Numbered from the stretch's first letter, positions 12,019 to 24,339 are shown. The stretch is 64,000 bases of DNA from Siphlonurus alternatus (GCA_949825025.1 OX463781.1:436501-500500); one strand, 5' to 3'. A program made the numbers and translations. Notes: generated by a model from the sequence alone, not told the origin.

Positions 12019-12287
12019 CCCTAGTTGAAATAGATATCATCTTTTTTTAACTTCTCTCGTCGCCTTTTTTCTCACGTCACAACATTTTCGAGGGAAAAAA
12101 AGAGCAAAACTGTCGAGATTACTCTCCTTTCTTCAAATTGAGCATGATATATGAGAAATAGATTTTGCGTTTTATCTAAACTTTTTGAGTGAGGAAGAAA
12201 TAAGACAAGTTTTTGAGGTAAAAAGACTTGGTAAGATTACGTACAGACGTGTGAAGAATGAGTTGAAGAAGTAAATTTTCAACTGAA
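12019..12287 (+). mobile_element. R1 dispersed repeat, well-preserved copy
   Basis: Starts 'ccctagttgaaatagat' and ends 'gaagtaaattttcaact', so both inverted AGTTGAAA ends are present. Internal landmarks include 'acaacattttcgaggg', 'gagcatgatat' and 'gaggtaaaaagac'. Confidence 0.75.
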
Positions 12288-13443
12288 ACACGATCCCAAA
12301 AATGAAAGAATAACCCCCTTTTTATAATATAGTTAAAATACGTTTTTGCTTTTCTAGACGTAATTTAATTCCCAGAATCAATTCCCAATATTGCGTCAAA
12401 TTTTGGATATAAATCTCTTTTGAAACTGATTTGTTTTATTATCATTATTATTTTTGCTTTTTCTTTTTTGAAGCTTTACCGTATATTATAATGATTATTG
12501 TAAAATGGTACAAAATATGTTTGTTTGTTTTTTATTCGAAAATAATTTATGTTTCAGTTTTTGCAAGACCAGGGTAATAAATTATCTGAGAGATTTCTGT
12601 TGGGATAAAAATATATTAGTTTAAAACTTCATCAATTTAACTCTTAAATCGTGGTAAGGTTAAAATTGTTGTTGAATATGTTCCACAAAAAATCGTGGAT
12701 AGAGTATACGTTATATAAGTTTTAGTTGAATTTGTACTTCCCCTTTTTTTATTTTTGTTGTAGTAAAGATAAATTCCTGCTCATTATGCTAATATTTGTG
12801 TTGTATATTGTGTGTGTTATTATGTTAATATATTATAATTATTAAATTTGACGTGAACATAATATGTTTGTCCTGTACAACCTGTAAAAGTTCAAAACTA
12901 ATAAATAAATAAAAAAATGTATATTTAAGTATCTGTCAAAGCTACATAGCAACAACTCTAAATAAACCTACTATTAAATTTAAAAGTTGAGTTTTTGTAT
13001 TACAGAGAACAATTTCCTATATTTTTGTTTCCAAGACTTCTCAAACTTGACGTACTAAAGTAAACTTGTGTATTGTACACAGACCATTGAAAGCAATCTA
13101 CTTGAAAACGTACCGCTGAATGTCAAAAAGCTTTTTAAATCCACTTTTTATTTACTGAGGGCCGATATTGAGAGACAGTGTGTAGTCGTGAAGCAATCTC
13201 GACGTTTCTTAAGGTGTTTCCAATGTGTAGATAATTTCAAATAAAAAAAATTGAATAACAGCTTAGTTACCTTAGTGCACCTTGAGACGGTGTGAACGTT
13301 ACTCTTGATTTGTTTGGAGTTATGATGTACTTCATTTTTTGCTAGGATATATATTTAATTGTTATGAAATATATTATATATTAATGAATAAATATATGGA
13401 ATTTTAAAAATTAGGGAAAGGCAAGTTAACAATATAATATCTT
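12288..13443. other. AT-rich spacer, nothing recognised
   Basis: No supported gene. No inverted repeat or family member was recognised in this 1.1-kb stretch. Confidence 0.4.
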
Positions 13444-13670
13444 ACAGTTGAAATTTTTATCTTCAACTCGTCCTTAACACGTCTAAATCTAATCTTATTA
13501 CGTATTTTTACCTCAAAAATACATCGTGTCTCCTCCTTGCTCAAAGTGAGGATAAAATAGAGGTTATATTTTAAAAGACGTAATTTTGACTTTTGGCAAA
13601 AATCATGCAAAAATCGAAAAAAAAAAAAACACGAGGGAGAGAATAAAAGTTGACAAGTTTTTCAAATTTA
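13444..13670 (-). mobile_element. R1 dispersed repeat
   Basis: Begins 'cagttgaaatttttatcttc' and carries 'cacgtctaaatctaatctta' and 'gctcaaagtgaggat'. It ends diverged near 'aaagttgacaag'. The minus-strand open frame at 13404-13610 is within it. Confidence 0.7.
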
Positions 13671-14540
13671 TCATCTCCATGAACTTTACTTAGAGCGTGG
13701 CAATAATAATAATAATAATAATATATATTTTATCGAGCAGAAACAGAAAGAAGAATTCGATTGATTTTAAAAACAAATTAAATTTAAAACCAAATATTAT
13801 ATTAAAAAGTTCACGTCCACAAGCTACCTTAAAGTTTTCCCTCGGCACGTTCCATATTATGTAACTTGAGCAGGAAGTTTGAATAGCTTTTAATTTTTTA
13901 TCAGATTATTAAAAAAAATGAGTTTATATTTTGATTAAAAAACTATTCAATTTAATGATATTAGATATGAAAAATGGAAAGATATAAATTAATCTAGTTA
14001 TTGAAAAGTTAGTGATGGAAGTTTGCAGGGAAATTCAAATGGCTTTCTATTCTAAATTAATTTGCTCACGTTTTATACACACATACACTATAAACAATTG
14101 ATTTTATTGATATTTATTTAATATTTACAAAAGATAATTGTTGTTTTCTTTGACTCTTTTGATGGGTTTTCTTTGTACTGCTAATAATAAGGTAATAAAT
14201 ATAAAATAATATCGATTTCATTTCATCTAAAAACACACGTAAAAACTCACAATGCTTATATGATTATTATGTTTCCGGTAGTTTAATAATGCACTCTAAA
14301 ATAATTGGTTTCTTTAATTTCATATAGGAGTACATGATCATTATTACCACGTAATATAATACTTTGAGAAATCACTTGAAAATTTATAAATAATAAATTT
14401 GAAATTTTTTCGTTATTCATAATTTAAATATTATAAATTATAAGAAATAAAAATAATTTTAAATTTGGTTATTTTAATTATTTTTTTATTTAAACTCAGC
14501 ACTCTTGGTGGCTACTATTATTCAGTGTCAGGGGACTTGC
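13671..14540. other. AT-rich spacer, nothing recognised
   Basis: Contains a short (AAT)n run at about 13704-13722 and otherwise no recognisable feature. Confidence 0.4.
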
Positions 14541-14830
14541 CATCAAGTAGGTGACACACTTGAAGTGTTATCAAAGTGCAAGCATCTCGGAAGACGTCGG
14601 TTTTCTTTACCCACAGCTGGCCCCTCGTCAGGCGGCTTCACCGATAAAAAAAAACTCTGATAGGGCCCCTCGAATATGTCCTACCGACTCTGATGGTGCT
14701 AGCTGGAGCGCGCGACACTCGAGGCTTGAGAACTGCCCCACCTTTCCTATCCATCCTAAGGCAGGCACCCTAACACTATCGGGTGTTTAGGCTTTACAGA
14801 GTTGCTCCTGACCGTCCCTGTCTAATCTAG
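14540..14830. other. Unassigned GC-richer island
   Basis: Clearly richer in G and C than its flanks ('ccacagctggcccctcgtca', 'ctggagcgcgcgacactcga'). A plus-strand frame of 79 codons (14551-14790) is open, but it has no recognisable domain, start context or splice structure. It could be a decayed SINE, an exon or a foreign insert. No second copy is seen in the window. Confidence 0.4.
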
Positions 14831-14854
14831 ATATACGGGAAAAGTAACTAAAAA

Positions 14855-15131
14855 AAAGTCTTGCAGTGCTCGTTGTTAAAGTATTGTTGTGTAATGTCTG
14901 TCGCGGTGAAAGGAAAAGCATGGGACGGTTGTTGATTTACATGTTAACTTATGGAAAATGACCGTTAATTACGAAGTTGAAACGGTTACCTAGCGACAAC
15001 AATACCATTACGTTCTGTGCTCTGGTGGCAAAATTAGGCACTACGTCGTCCCATGTTTACAATGAAAAAGTCTTCACGCGGCAGACATTATAAACAATGG
15101 TTTGTTACAACCATTGCGAGTAGAAGACTTG
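14855..15131. mobile_element. hAT-like MITE, relative of the 35064-35395 element
   Basis: It shares the body of that element: 'tgctcgttgtta', 'tgtgtaatgtctgtcgcg', 'ggttgttgattta', 'ttatggaaaatgac', 'gctctggtggcaaaat', 'acattataaacaatggtttg'. The ends are near 'aaagtcttgcag' and 'agaagactt', which are inverted. The target-site duplication is not clear here. Confidence 0.65.
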
Positions 15132-15756
15132 AATTTTATATAGATAATTTTCGTCCTGAGGAATGGTTTTGTGAAAATTCAAATAGAAGTTTAACATGGA
15201 CCTTACGAACAACAACCGGAAATGGAGCTGTTGTGAGAAAACTGACCGATTGAATTCGCTCAAACCACAAGCGTTTATATATTTCATTTTGGATTTTCTA
15301 AAAATTATTTCATTCGATTCCATCTGACAGAAATTTCCTTTAACTCTGAAGTGAGGTCAATCGTTAAATTAAAATATGAAACTTCCATAACAGTAGCCAG
15401 CTTCATTTTAATCCAGCCTATCCAGATACGAGAGGTAATTTTTTTGACTCCACAAATTCCTACGTCAAGTTGTAATGCTGAAAGTTTGTTGTTTATCTTC
15501 ATAAACCTCCACCGTCAGATACGTCACGTGGTCTCGTCACAGCCAATCAGGTGTCTTAACTTGGGGATTATCAACCAATCAGTTGTCTGGCTGACTTAAC
15601 TTGGGGATTAACCAACAATCAAGAAGCTTGAGTCTGTTAGAAAGTCTAGTCTGGGTCATATACCAGTGCTTGGCAATTTATGTAGCGTTAAAATATTACA
15701 TGGAGATAAAATGAAAAAAAAAAATGTTGTTATAATTTACTCGTCAACGTCCAATT
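15132..15756. other. Spacer with CCAAT-containing imperfect direct repeat
   Basis: Around 15540-15625 the sequence repeats 'aatca.gtgtct' and 'cttaacttggggatta' twice and contains 'agccaatca' and 'accaatca'. This is a short tandem duplication. No gene is supported. Confidence 0.4.
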
Positions 15757-15870
15757 TTAGAGTTCTCATCTTCAACTCATCCCTTACACGTGTAAACCTA
15801 ATCTTAATTCATCCTTTTACCTGTGAAGCACATCTTGTTTCCTCCTCGCTCAAACTGAGGATGTAGACAA
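15757..15870 (-). mobile_element. R1 dispersed repeat, partial
   Basis: Contains 'tctcatcttcaactcatcc', 'cacgtgtaaacctaatctt', 'ttacctgtgaagcacatctt' and 'cgctcaaactgaggatg'. The distal half is missing. Confidence 0.65.
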
Positions 15871-15892
15871 AATTTCTAACTTTTTAGACACA

Positions 15893-16050
15893 CTAAAGGT
15901 GGATTCACATGGCGATTTTTACCATGCGACGCGACGCGAATAATGCGCACTTGCTGTAACATCCATTGGCGGCCATATTGGGCGTTTAAAAGAAAAAGAG
16001 CATCGTAATTAACGCTAATTTTTGTTTCTTTTTCGTCTCAAAAGAAGACA
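15893..16050. mobile_element. MITE fragment ('aaaggtggattcacatggcg' family)
   Basis: Left end 'aaaggtggattcacatggcg', then 'gcgacgcgacgcgaataatg', 'gcgcacttgctgtaacatcc' and 'cggccatattgggcg'. The right half is lost after 'cgtaattaacgc'. Confidence 0.6.
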
Positions 16051-17707
16051 AGTCCGCACATGTAATTTATGATGCAAGTTTTGAAAATGTTAAAATGTAA
16101 GCTTTAATTTGATGTATGACATGTCTATATTACCATCGAACTTCATTCCTTAATTATCTTTTTAAAACGTTCAAATCAAAGTAAACACCCTGTATATTTA
16201 TTATATAAACCAAATTAATTATTTTTTTTAAGTTTACCAAAATAATTTCACTTTCTACATATCGTGCCAAAAAATATTTATTTTAACTTAACTCTGTGAA
16301 CAATTTTAAAACCAGCATTACAATATCTGCATGATTAGATCATGAAGCTGGCGGTACAATTTCAAACTACATGCTCAAACTTAATTGGATTGTTGTGATT
16401 AACATTTTGAAATCAAGTAAATGTTCTGACAGCATCTTTAAGTTAACAGATTCATATCGACAACACCATATTATTATATATTTGCTGCATACTTTGGGAC
16501 TTTATATGTGATACTTTTCATATAAAAACTGTTATTTTTGTGATTCTCACAAAGAATTTCCGTGCCCTCGATAGAAAGAAAAAAAATTGAGCGTTCAGAG
16601 CCATCTATTGGTCGTATATGTAATCAATAACGTCCTGCAATTATTATTACTTCAACTGATGGAGATAATTCATTGATAATTTAAACAATTAAACCACCAA
16701 TTAACACCCGCTTCAATCATCCAATCATTAATAAATTGCATTTGCTTTGTTGTTTGATATAGTATAATATACATAATATAATAAGCGATATAAGCAAGGT
16801 GTCTAATCTCTCTCATGTTGTTAATCCTTGGTAATTCCCCTCCGTGACCAAACCTCACGATTGGTAATTATGTCTGACCAAACGTTGTGAGGATTATTCA
16901 ATTAATAGTGTCACTTTTGTTGATGGAATTCATAGCCAGGATCAAATAAACTTTTTTTCAATTTCAGATTAGATAAGTAATCTTACTTCAAAATAAGTAC
17001 TGATAGATCAAAAAATAGTTAGTACGCTATATTACTTTATTTGAAAAATATAAATCAACTCTAACATTGTATTGGGGTTATAGCAAAAGCTAATAAAGAA
17101 ACTAAAGGATTAATATCAGTTTTTTTAGAGGAAAACCTAAATTAGTGTACACCTTTATTTAAAAAAAAAACAAATTGAGTCAAAATCAACTCAATTATCA
17201 TTGTTTTAATTTTTAGTGTAAAAAGGAAGCTGATTTGATCATCTGCTACATGAATTCAATGATTCGTTCGTGTCATATGGTACAGTATTGTTATGTTAAT
17301 TATATTAATACTATGTATATTTTTAAAACTATAAACTTAACGATTAATTTCAGATCCAAAGAACCTTTCTCCCAGATAAATCGAATGAAATAAATACAGA
17401 AAATTCATGAATGTTCTAAAAATTTCATAGATTATGCTTTGAAGAATTTCAAGGGAGCGTTTTTTCTCACAACAAATTGCATGATCAAAAAAATGTTCGA
17501 CAAATTTTGTTTCAACCCGCCTCAGTAAACTCTCTGTACATCACATAAGATTACATCATTACGTTACTGAAATATATACTAATTACATATATATTTGTAA
17601 CGGAGCAAATAATTAATACCGTTGATGTTATATATTTATAATTATTATACTTTATTATTGATAATAGCACATTATAAAATACTCTTACAATATTCTCCCG
17701 TCAAGTG
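16051..17707. other. AT-rich spacer, nothing recognised
   Basis: A 1.6-kb stretch without a supportable gene. The minus-strand frame at 16670-16858 shows no domain. Confidence 0.4.
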
Positions 17708-17830
17708 ACAGAGAGAGAGAGAGAGAGTGAGAGTGCGGCGGCCGGCGGAGCAGTGATGCTGGAGTTGTGCTCGTTCTTCTTGTGCTCTTAGTTGTGCTGC
17801 TGTTGCATCTTGCCGACACTATTTATTAGA
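17708..17830. other. (GA)n run followed by a GC-rich island
   Basis: A GA dinucleotide run (17708-17727) leads into 'gtgcggcggccggcggagca' and a TG/CT-rich block up to about 17830. In such AT-rich DNA this could be a 5' exon or promoter remnant. No coding frame of useful length spans it, so its role is unknown. Confidence 0.4.
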
Positions 17831-18361
17831 ATCACACCCGCACGTGCAATTACACAAAGATTCCTTATATGGTAAAATGCTAACACTTGCAATTGATGAT
17901 GCAAATGATAACTCTCTCTGCTCATCATACTTCCGCTCTCATATTGACACATATGGTATAACACTAAGTTTAATAACTAACATTAATATGTTAGTGTAAA
18001 ATAAATAACTTAATGTATGATAAAGAATGTGACATAATTTATATTAAGTTAATAAATTAAGGTTATTTTAAATGACGGCTACATATTTTATAAAGACAAA
18101 GACTTTTGGAAATTATTCTTTCTTATACACACCAGCAGGAAATAATCAAATTTTACAAAAAATGTCGAATTAGAGAGCCAGGTTTGCACCTCAGCTGTAG
18201 AATTTACTGTCCTATATACTGATCGTATTAAAACCATGCAGAAACTATTAAAACTTTAAGTTAATTTGACAAAATATTATTTAATAAATAAATAAAAAAA
18301 TGTATATCATATTTTTATTTTATTTTTTACCTGAATTGATAAAAATATAAATTTAATTTCT
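17831..18361. other. AT-rich spacer, nothing recognised
   Basis: No gene or repeat recognised. Confidence 0.4.
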
Positions 18362-18548
18362 TATTCACTTATCATATTTTCTCGTCTTTTTTCTCTTATT
18401 TTGCACCAATTTTGAGTGAAAAGATTACGTCTTCTTTCCTCACTGAGCGTGAAATGTTAGACACATTGTTGTTTTCACTTTAAACGAGCAGGAAATACCA
18501 TGTGTTTACGAAGTACTTTATACGACTAGATTTAAAAGTGTTGCATGA
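18362..18548 (+). mobile_element. R1 dispersed repeat, partial
   Basis: Carries 'ctcgtcttttttctctta', 'ttttgcaccaattttgag', 'gattacgtcttctttcctc' and 'tgagcgtgaaatgttag'. The 3' part is decayed. Confidence 0.65.
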
Positions 18549-18782
18549 GAAGTATTTTAACTTGGATAGCTTACTTGGGTTCCTTTCAAAATAACGTTCT
18601 AATACGAAATGAAAATCCTGCCTGTTTATTCCGAAATTCAATTTTTTTATTGACGTGCTATGCTTTTATTATTAATGTTTTGAAAGCAGAGAAGAGAGAT
18701 TTTCACTTCTCAAGTCGAACACAACTCTCTAAGTCATATTATATTCATATTCGAAGGGCTGAATCCATTATAACGTTATCGT

Positions 18783-19052
18783 AGTTGAAAAATTACGTCT
18801 TCAACTCATCCTTTTCACGTCTAAACCTAATAATCTTTTTATCTCTAAAACACATCTTATTTCTTCTTCGCTGTAACTGAAGATGAAATGGAGACAATAT
18901 TTGTAACATTTTATGCTCAATAAGAGGAAAAAGACGTAATCTCGTATTTTTCTATATTTTTTACTCTAAAATGGTGCAAAATATGAAGAAATTAGACGAA
19001 GAGAGAGCTTGATAGCGGATAAAAGATTATATTTTTTCAACTTGGGTATTTT
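18783..19052 (-). mobile_element. R1 dispersed repeat, well-preserved copy
   Basis: Left end 'tagttgaaaaattacgtctt', right end 'attttttcaacttgggta': inverted ends on a 270-bp unit. The internal order of blocks is the reverse of copy 1. Confidence 0.75.
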
Positions 19053-19384
19053 TATATTATAACTCAGAATTAAAATTTCAAAGTATTTCGTTTTCAAACT
19101 CTATAGAGTATATAGCATACAATATGCTTTTAAGAAAATTGTATTTTTATTTTGCTGAGTGGTTATCCTAAATAGCCCATTAAAACCTGCTGGGAATACT
19201 GGCATTTTTCGTAACGTTCCGTGGTCTTAAAATCGCCCTGAGGATATTTTGTGCTCAAAATGTTACGCAGCAGTCCCGGGAGATTTAGAGTTTAAAAACA
19301 AAAATCTTTTGCGTCTAAAATAGAAAAAGAATTCTTAATTAAAGTTACTAGATAATATAATATATACAGTATTGCTTCCTTTCT

Positions 19385-19548
19385 CGTATTCCAGCATTTG
19401 CTTGATAAAGACCGAGGAAACCATGGAAACCTCAGTCAGAATGGTCAAAAATTGATGGAGGATGTCATCAATCACCTCCCGGATGTACGAGTGGTGTTTT
19501 ACAGCTAGGTGGGAAAGTTTAATTGGCGGTGCCTGGAATCGAACTCAC
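19385..19548 (-). mobile_element. tRNA-headed SINE with shared central domain
   Basis: On the minus strand a B-box-like 'gagttcgattccaggcacc' (about 19540) is followed further on by the central domain 'ctgaggtttccatggtttcc' and a tail near 'caagcaaatgctgg'. The same central domain occurs in the 5S-headed SINEs. Confidence 0.65.
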
Positions 19549-19611
19549 GACCATCCCAAAACAAAAATTGTTTGTTTAATTTTGAAATTTTTGGGAATAA
19601 TCATTATTCAA

Positions 19612-19832
19612 ATTGAAGAAACTACAGATCTACAAATCTGAGATTACCACTGAAAGTAGCCGAAAGTGCGAGGTTTCTGGACGTTCTAGCTCATCAGTTT
19701 TGAATCTGAAACTTTGCAGATTTCAAACTATTTGTGTTTTTTTCAGTGTTCATGTTGACAGTTCAGACAAAATCCCTCCACTTCCGGCTACTTCCGGTGG
19801 TAATCTCACGTTTGTTAAACTGTACATTTAGT
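19612..19832. mobile_element. Foldback repeat with paired CTTCCGG motifs
   Basis: The left part reads 'gagattaccactgaaagtag', the right part 'acttccggctacttccggtg' followed by 'gtaatctcacg'. These are inverted arms. Relatives are at 31600-31890, 42110-42290 and 52775-53060. The open frame inside (19613-19831) is incidental. Confidence 0.6.
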
Positions 19833-20184
19833 GCAATCAAAAGTTTAACGACACCTTGAAGCGTTTTTTTTTTTTACAACCGTCTTTAAAGTTTCGAATA
19901 TTATCATGTAATAGCGCACAACATGTAATAAATAGCCAGTAAAAACGAGAGATTACTGCCTTGTATATAACACCATTAAATATAAACTGTTAGTGATAAG
20001 TTGTATTGAAAATAATTTCAAAAGATTTTTTTCTCGATGTTATTTTATAAATATTATATCTTGAAAGATTGATGAGTTCTTTATTAGTAGGACATGTTAT
20101 ATCGTTCACGTCTTTTTTTAGTAGAAAATTGGATAGTTTAAAAATTTCGTCATTGGGACTGCGGTGACTTTAGTCAAACCACCA

Positions 20185-20940
20185 TCTTCTAAAATTCACT
20201 AAAAATTAAAGGCCTTCTGAACCTTTTCACAATATTAAGTGCACGGTTAGCTTTGCTTCAGGGTGATTCGGCTGCATATTTTTTTTTGGTTTCAGTAGCA
20301 CAAATATCAGAGATAATAGTCGATGAAGAAGCACCTGTGACGTCACTCACGCTCATTCAGCGGAGACAATATAGGGAAATCCCTGCAAAAGATAGCTTCA
20401 CTCCCGCTGCAACCACGGCCACAATTTTACTTCTGGAATTTTGAAACTTTACCAGGGCAGTCTTGATAGTATTTGTCAAATAGACTGAAAGAATTTTTTT
20501 GGTGGCGTGTGTATAGATTGAGTTATTGCGGTTGCAAGATAAGCTAAAAATTTAACATTGTTTTCCTATACAACATTTTTGCTCCTCTTTCTACCGCAAT
20601 AACTCAGTTTGTATGAATGTCATCAAAAAAAATCTTTCAGACTATTTGACAAATACTATCAAGACTGCCCTGGTAAAGTTTCAAAATTCCAGAAGTAAAA
20701 TTGTGGCCGTGGTTGCAGCGGGAGTGAACCTATCTTTTGCAGGGATTTCCCTATATTGTCGCCACTGAATGAGCGTGAGTGACGTCACAGGTTCCTTTTC
20801 ATCGGCTATTATCTCTGATATTTGTGCTGCTGAAACAAAAAAATTTATGCAGCCGAATCATACTAAAGCAAAGCTAACCGTGTACTTAATGTTGTGCAAA
20901 GGTTCATAAGGCCTTTAACATTTAAAAATCACTAAAAAAC
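20185..20940. mobile_element. Foldback element (about 750 bp) with a TGACGTCA in each arm
   Basis: The left arm (about 20210-20535) and right arm (about 20590-20910) are inverted copies. Matching landmarks include 'gtgcacggttagctttgc', 'gacgtcactcacgctcattc', 'gcaaccacggccacaatttt', 'agtatttgtcaaatag' and 'cgcaataactcag'. The loop is about 50 bp. Each arm holds a TGACGTCA-type palindrome. Non-coding; the short frame at 20253-20444 lies in one arm. Confidence 0.75.
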
Positions 20941-21107
20941 ACCATCTATAGTAAAGATCACTTAAAATTAACATTTAAAAATCACTAAAAATTAACATTT
21001 AAAAATCAGTATAAAGAATGAATAACGCAATAACTTTTCCGTGTGAATTTCTTTAGTTGGTCAGTCAATTGTGCCAGTTGTCTTCTTCCATTTCCGTTAA
21101 GGTTGTT

Positions 21108-21912
21108 TATATTTCACTGATACAAGCTAACAATACGTTAATATATTTCACTGATACAAGCCAACAATACGTTAATATATTCCACTGATACAAGCCAACA
21201 ATACGTTAATATATTTTACTGATACAAGCTAACAATACGTTAATATATTTCACTGATACAAACCAACAATATGTTAATATATTTTACTGATACAAGCCAA
21301 CAATACGTTAATATATTCCACTGATACAAGCAAACAATACGTTAATATATTCCACTGATACAAGCCAACAATACGTTAATATATTCCACTGATACAAGCC
21401 AACAATATGTTAATATATTTCACTGATACAAGCCAACAATACGTTAATATATTCCACTGATACAAGCCAACAATACGTTAATATATTCCACTGATACAAG
21501 CCAACAATACGTTAATATATTCCACTGATACAAGCCAACAATACGTTAATATATTTCACTGATACAAGCCAACAATATGTTAATATATTTCACTGATACA
21601 AGCCAACAATACGTTAATATATTCCACTGATACAAGCCAACAATACGTTAATATATTCCACTGATACAAGCCAACAATACGTTAATATATTCCACTGATA
21701 CAAGCCAACAATACGTTAATATATTTTACTGATACAAGCCAACAATACGTTAATATATGTTACTGATACAAGCCAACAATACGTTAATATATGTTACTGA
21801 TACAAGCCAACAATACGTTAATATATTCCACTGATACAAAAAAAGCTAACAATACGTTAATATATTTTACTGATACAAGCCAACAATACGTTAATCTAAT
21901 ACAAGCCAACAA
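21108..21912. repeat. 34-bp minisatellite, about 23 units
   Basis: The unit has the core 'cactgatacaagccaacaat' followed by 'acgttaatatatt'. Units vary at a few fixed positions (ttcac/tccac/tttac/gttac before the core; acg/atg after it). One late unit has an 'aaaa' insertion and the last is truncated. Variant order suggests a five-unit (170-bp) higher-order period between about 21390 and 21730. Confidence 0.95.
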
Positions 21913-22054
21913 CATGAGACCTTCATGAAAACGGAAAGAGAATTTACAACTGACCGACTCAATTTATAATAAGGTGCATAAATATTTAAGGTTTACCAAC
22001 AAAAATAATGAGCAACTTTAAATCAAAAGCCGGTATTATATATTATACACGATA

Positions 22055-22240
22055 CAATGGGGGACATTCACAAAGCACTTTCAACCCCACTTTAGCCCCG
22101 ATTTTTAACCCTGGTGTTAAACATGGTACTAAACCAGGAGCTAACCATGTTAAGCTCATAGCTTAGCCCATATTTAGCACCAGGGTTAAAAATCGGGGCT
22201 AAATTGGGGGTTAAAGTGCTTTGTGAATGTCCCCCAATAT
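22055..22240. mobile_element. Palindromic MITE, 'gggggacattcacaaagc' ends
   Basis: Ends 'gggggacattcacaaagc' and 'gctttgtgaatgtccccc' are perfect inverted repeats. The complementarity extends inward through 'ccccgatttttaaccctgg'. The element at 28271-28416 shares the 'cattcacaaagc' end type. Superfamily not determined. Confidence 0.75.
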
Positions 22241-22689
22241 TTCCAACTATTGCATACAATTTTTCCTTTCAAGAAATCTTGAACTCCATTTTTTTGTATG
22301 GAGATGGAAGTTTTTTGCTAGGAAAAATTGTATGCAAAATTTATCGTGTAATACAGGCTTAACATCAATTCAATGTTGGACTCAATTTATTTGTTACATG
22401 AACCGAATATAAAATTATTTCCGCTACGAGGACTTCTTGAAGATAATTCAGTTACTTATATAAATGTCAAATACATTGTCGTACAACAAGATTGTCATGA
22501 AAATTTACATTATTCGTTTAAATAATACTCTGCTTGAAAATCAATATTCCTTCAAATGCATGTCTGCAATGCAGAATACTAAATTGCATTCAGTAAATTG
22601 TCTGACCTATATCATGCAAATATTTTTATTTAACTGAAAACTGCACAAATGACTGTATTTAAATACCTGTCCAATATATTGCATAGAGT
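22241..22689. other. Spacer, nothing recognised
   Basis: The open frame at 22227-22412 is short and has no recognisable domain. Confidence 0.4.
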
Positions 22690-22990
22690 TTTGTGGGTCC
22701 CTTCCAAACCAGGGCGGACTTGACCTATAGCAATCCATCCCAGAATTCACCTGGTTGATACTGAGGAAACCATGGAAACCTCAGTCAGAATGGTCGGCCA
22801 ATGATGAAGGATGCAATCACCTCCCGGGTGCACGCGTTCCGTTGTGTGGAAAATTTTGGTAGTGCATCTACCTTGAAAATTGATAGGTTGATTTTGGGAG
22901 GGATGTAGATCATAATGACACAACCTACATCAAATCTGACGTCATAGAGGCAGAGCAAACCTGGTGGTAAGAGCTGAACTACGTTCGAGA
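22690..22990 (-). mobile_element. SINE with shared central domain
   Basis: On the plus strand the end 'gggtcccttccaaaccaggg' and 'caatccatcccagaattc' precede 'ctgaggaaaccatggaaacc' and 'tcagtcagaatggtc', i.e. a minus-strand SINE. The head (22840-22990) is diverged, so its pol III class is unclear. Confidence 0.6.
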
Positions 22991-23829
22991 ATTGATTGAT
23001 TGTTTAACATTGTAAATTCATGTAAATTACCAGCAGCCACAGCATAATTTTACAAAAATGACAACACCATAATTAGGTGTCCCATACCTTCAGACAGATG
23101 TTAAAAATAGATAAACTCCATAAGTGATATATTTCATATAATTATTTAGTTATTCCTAGATACACCATAAGTATAGTCGCATCTTTAAATAAAAGACAAA
23201 TTTTTAGTGCACGGAGACATCTATTGTTCCTATATGTATAGATGCGAGAAGAAATTCAATATTTTATAATGTTGAGTGAAAAATGTCATAAGTATTTTCA
23301 TTCTCGGAGGAATATTAAAGTGAGGTCTTCATTAATAGTTTTTATATCAGTCTGGGAATTCTAAGAATGTAAATGTTTATATTAAAATACTCAATGCTAA
23401 ATACTTTGAGTAAAAAAAATAATAAAGCATTTAATTAGACCTTGTCTCCCTCTTCAAAATTCCAGTAGTAAATGGCGCTAGTGTCAATGTTGTACAAATA
23501 TTCAAAGAAATATTCCAAACATCGAATGAACTAATTTCAAAGTGTTAATTTACGTATATTTTACTGCTATTTATATCAAATTTATTACTTTTAAAATAAA
23601 TAATTGATGAATTAATGTGAAAATTAATATAAAATTACAACAATTACAAATTGAAATTTTCTTTGTAATATCAAAATAAAAATGCTTGGACGATGCTAGC
23701 AAAATTCAATAAGACGAAGCCAGCTAAGGATATGAGAGAAGCAATGAAAAATTGGACTTATTATTATTGAAGTTAGATCAGAGCCCTTATAGAGATTTCT
23801 GTGATATATGGCCAAAGATTTGATCAGAG

Positions 23830-23995
23830 TTTCGCTGTTACTGAGAGAGGCGGCGCTGCTAAATGCACAGCACGGTTAAGCACGGCCCGGTTCTTGGTGG
23901 CTGAAATTGCCCACGCAGCCAGCGAGTACCGGGCCGTGCCACTGTGATTCAGTGGCGCCACCACTCTCAGTAGCAGCGATGCTCAGCCCAGGATG
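23830..23995. mobile_element. GC-rich foldback element (unit A)
   Basis: 'ttcgctgttactgagag' and 'ctctcagtagcagcgatg' are inverted, as are 'cacggcccggt' and 'accgggccgtg'. It is strikingly GC-rich compared with its flanks. The equivalent in unit B is about 45528-45692. The minus-strand open frame at 45395-45745 in B runs through it and is not supported as a gene. Confidence 0.65.
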
Positions 23996-24065
23996 TTCAA
24001 ATTCCTGGCTATATATCAAGGAGGTCTTTGTAGTGTCTCTGTACATGTATAAAAATATTGAAAAT

Positions 24066-24288
24066 TAACGGTGGATTTTCATGAGCAATTTCCAGCCTGC
24101 GACGCGACGTGAATAAAGCGCACTTGCTGTAATATCCATTAGTGGCCATATTGGGCGATTAAAAGAAGAAGAGCATCGTAATTAACACGATTACTGGCGA
24201 ATTCGTCGCCGCATAGGATTTCGCAGCTTTTACGTCAAATCGCGCCGCGTCGTCGTTGCTGCTCATGAAAATCCACCTTAACTAGAAT
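24066..24288. mobile_element. MITE of the 'ggtggattttcatgagc' family, complete copy (unit A)
   Basis: Ends 'ggtggattttcatgagc' and 'gctcatgaaaatccacc' are inverted, and both abut TTAA-like flanks. The body has 'gcgacgcgacgtgaataaag' and 'gcgcacttgctgtaatatcc'. This is the best-preserved copy of the family seen at 6986, 7240 and 15893. Confidence 0.7.
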
Positions 24289-24339
24289 ATTTTAATTTAA
24301 TCTACTTTGAATTGGATAATATACCGTGAACCCAACATT

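Noticed and set aside
21108..21912. CRISPR array
   Set aside because: Units are contiguous 34-bp tandem repeats without unique spacers, in animal DNA.
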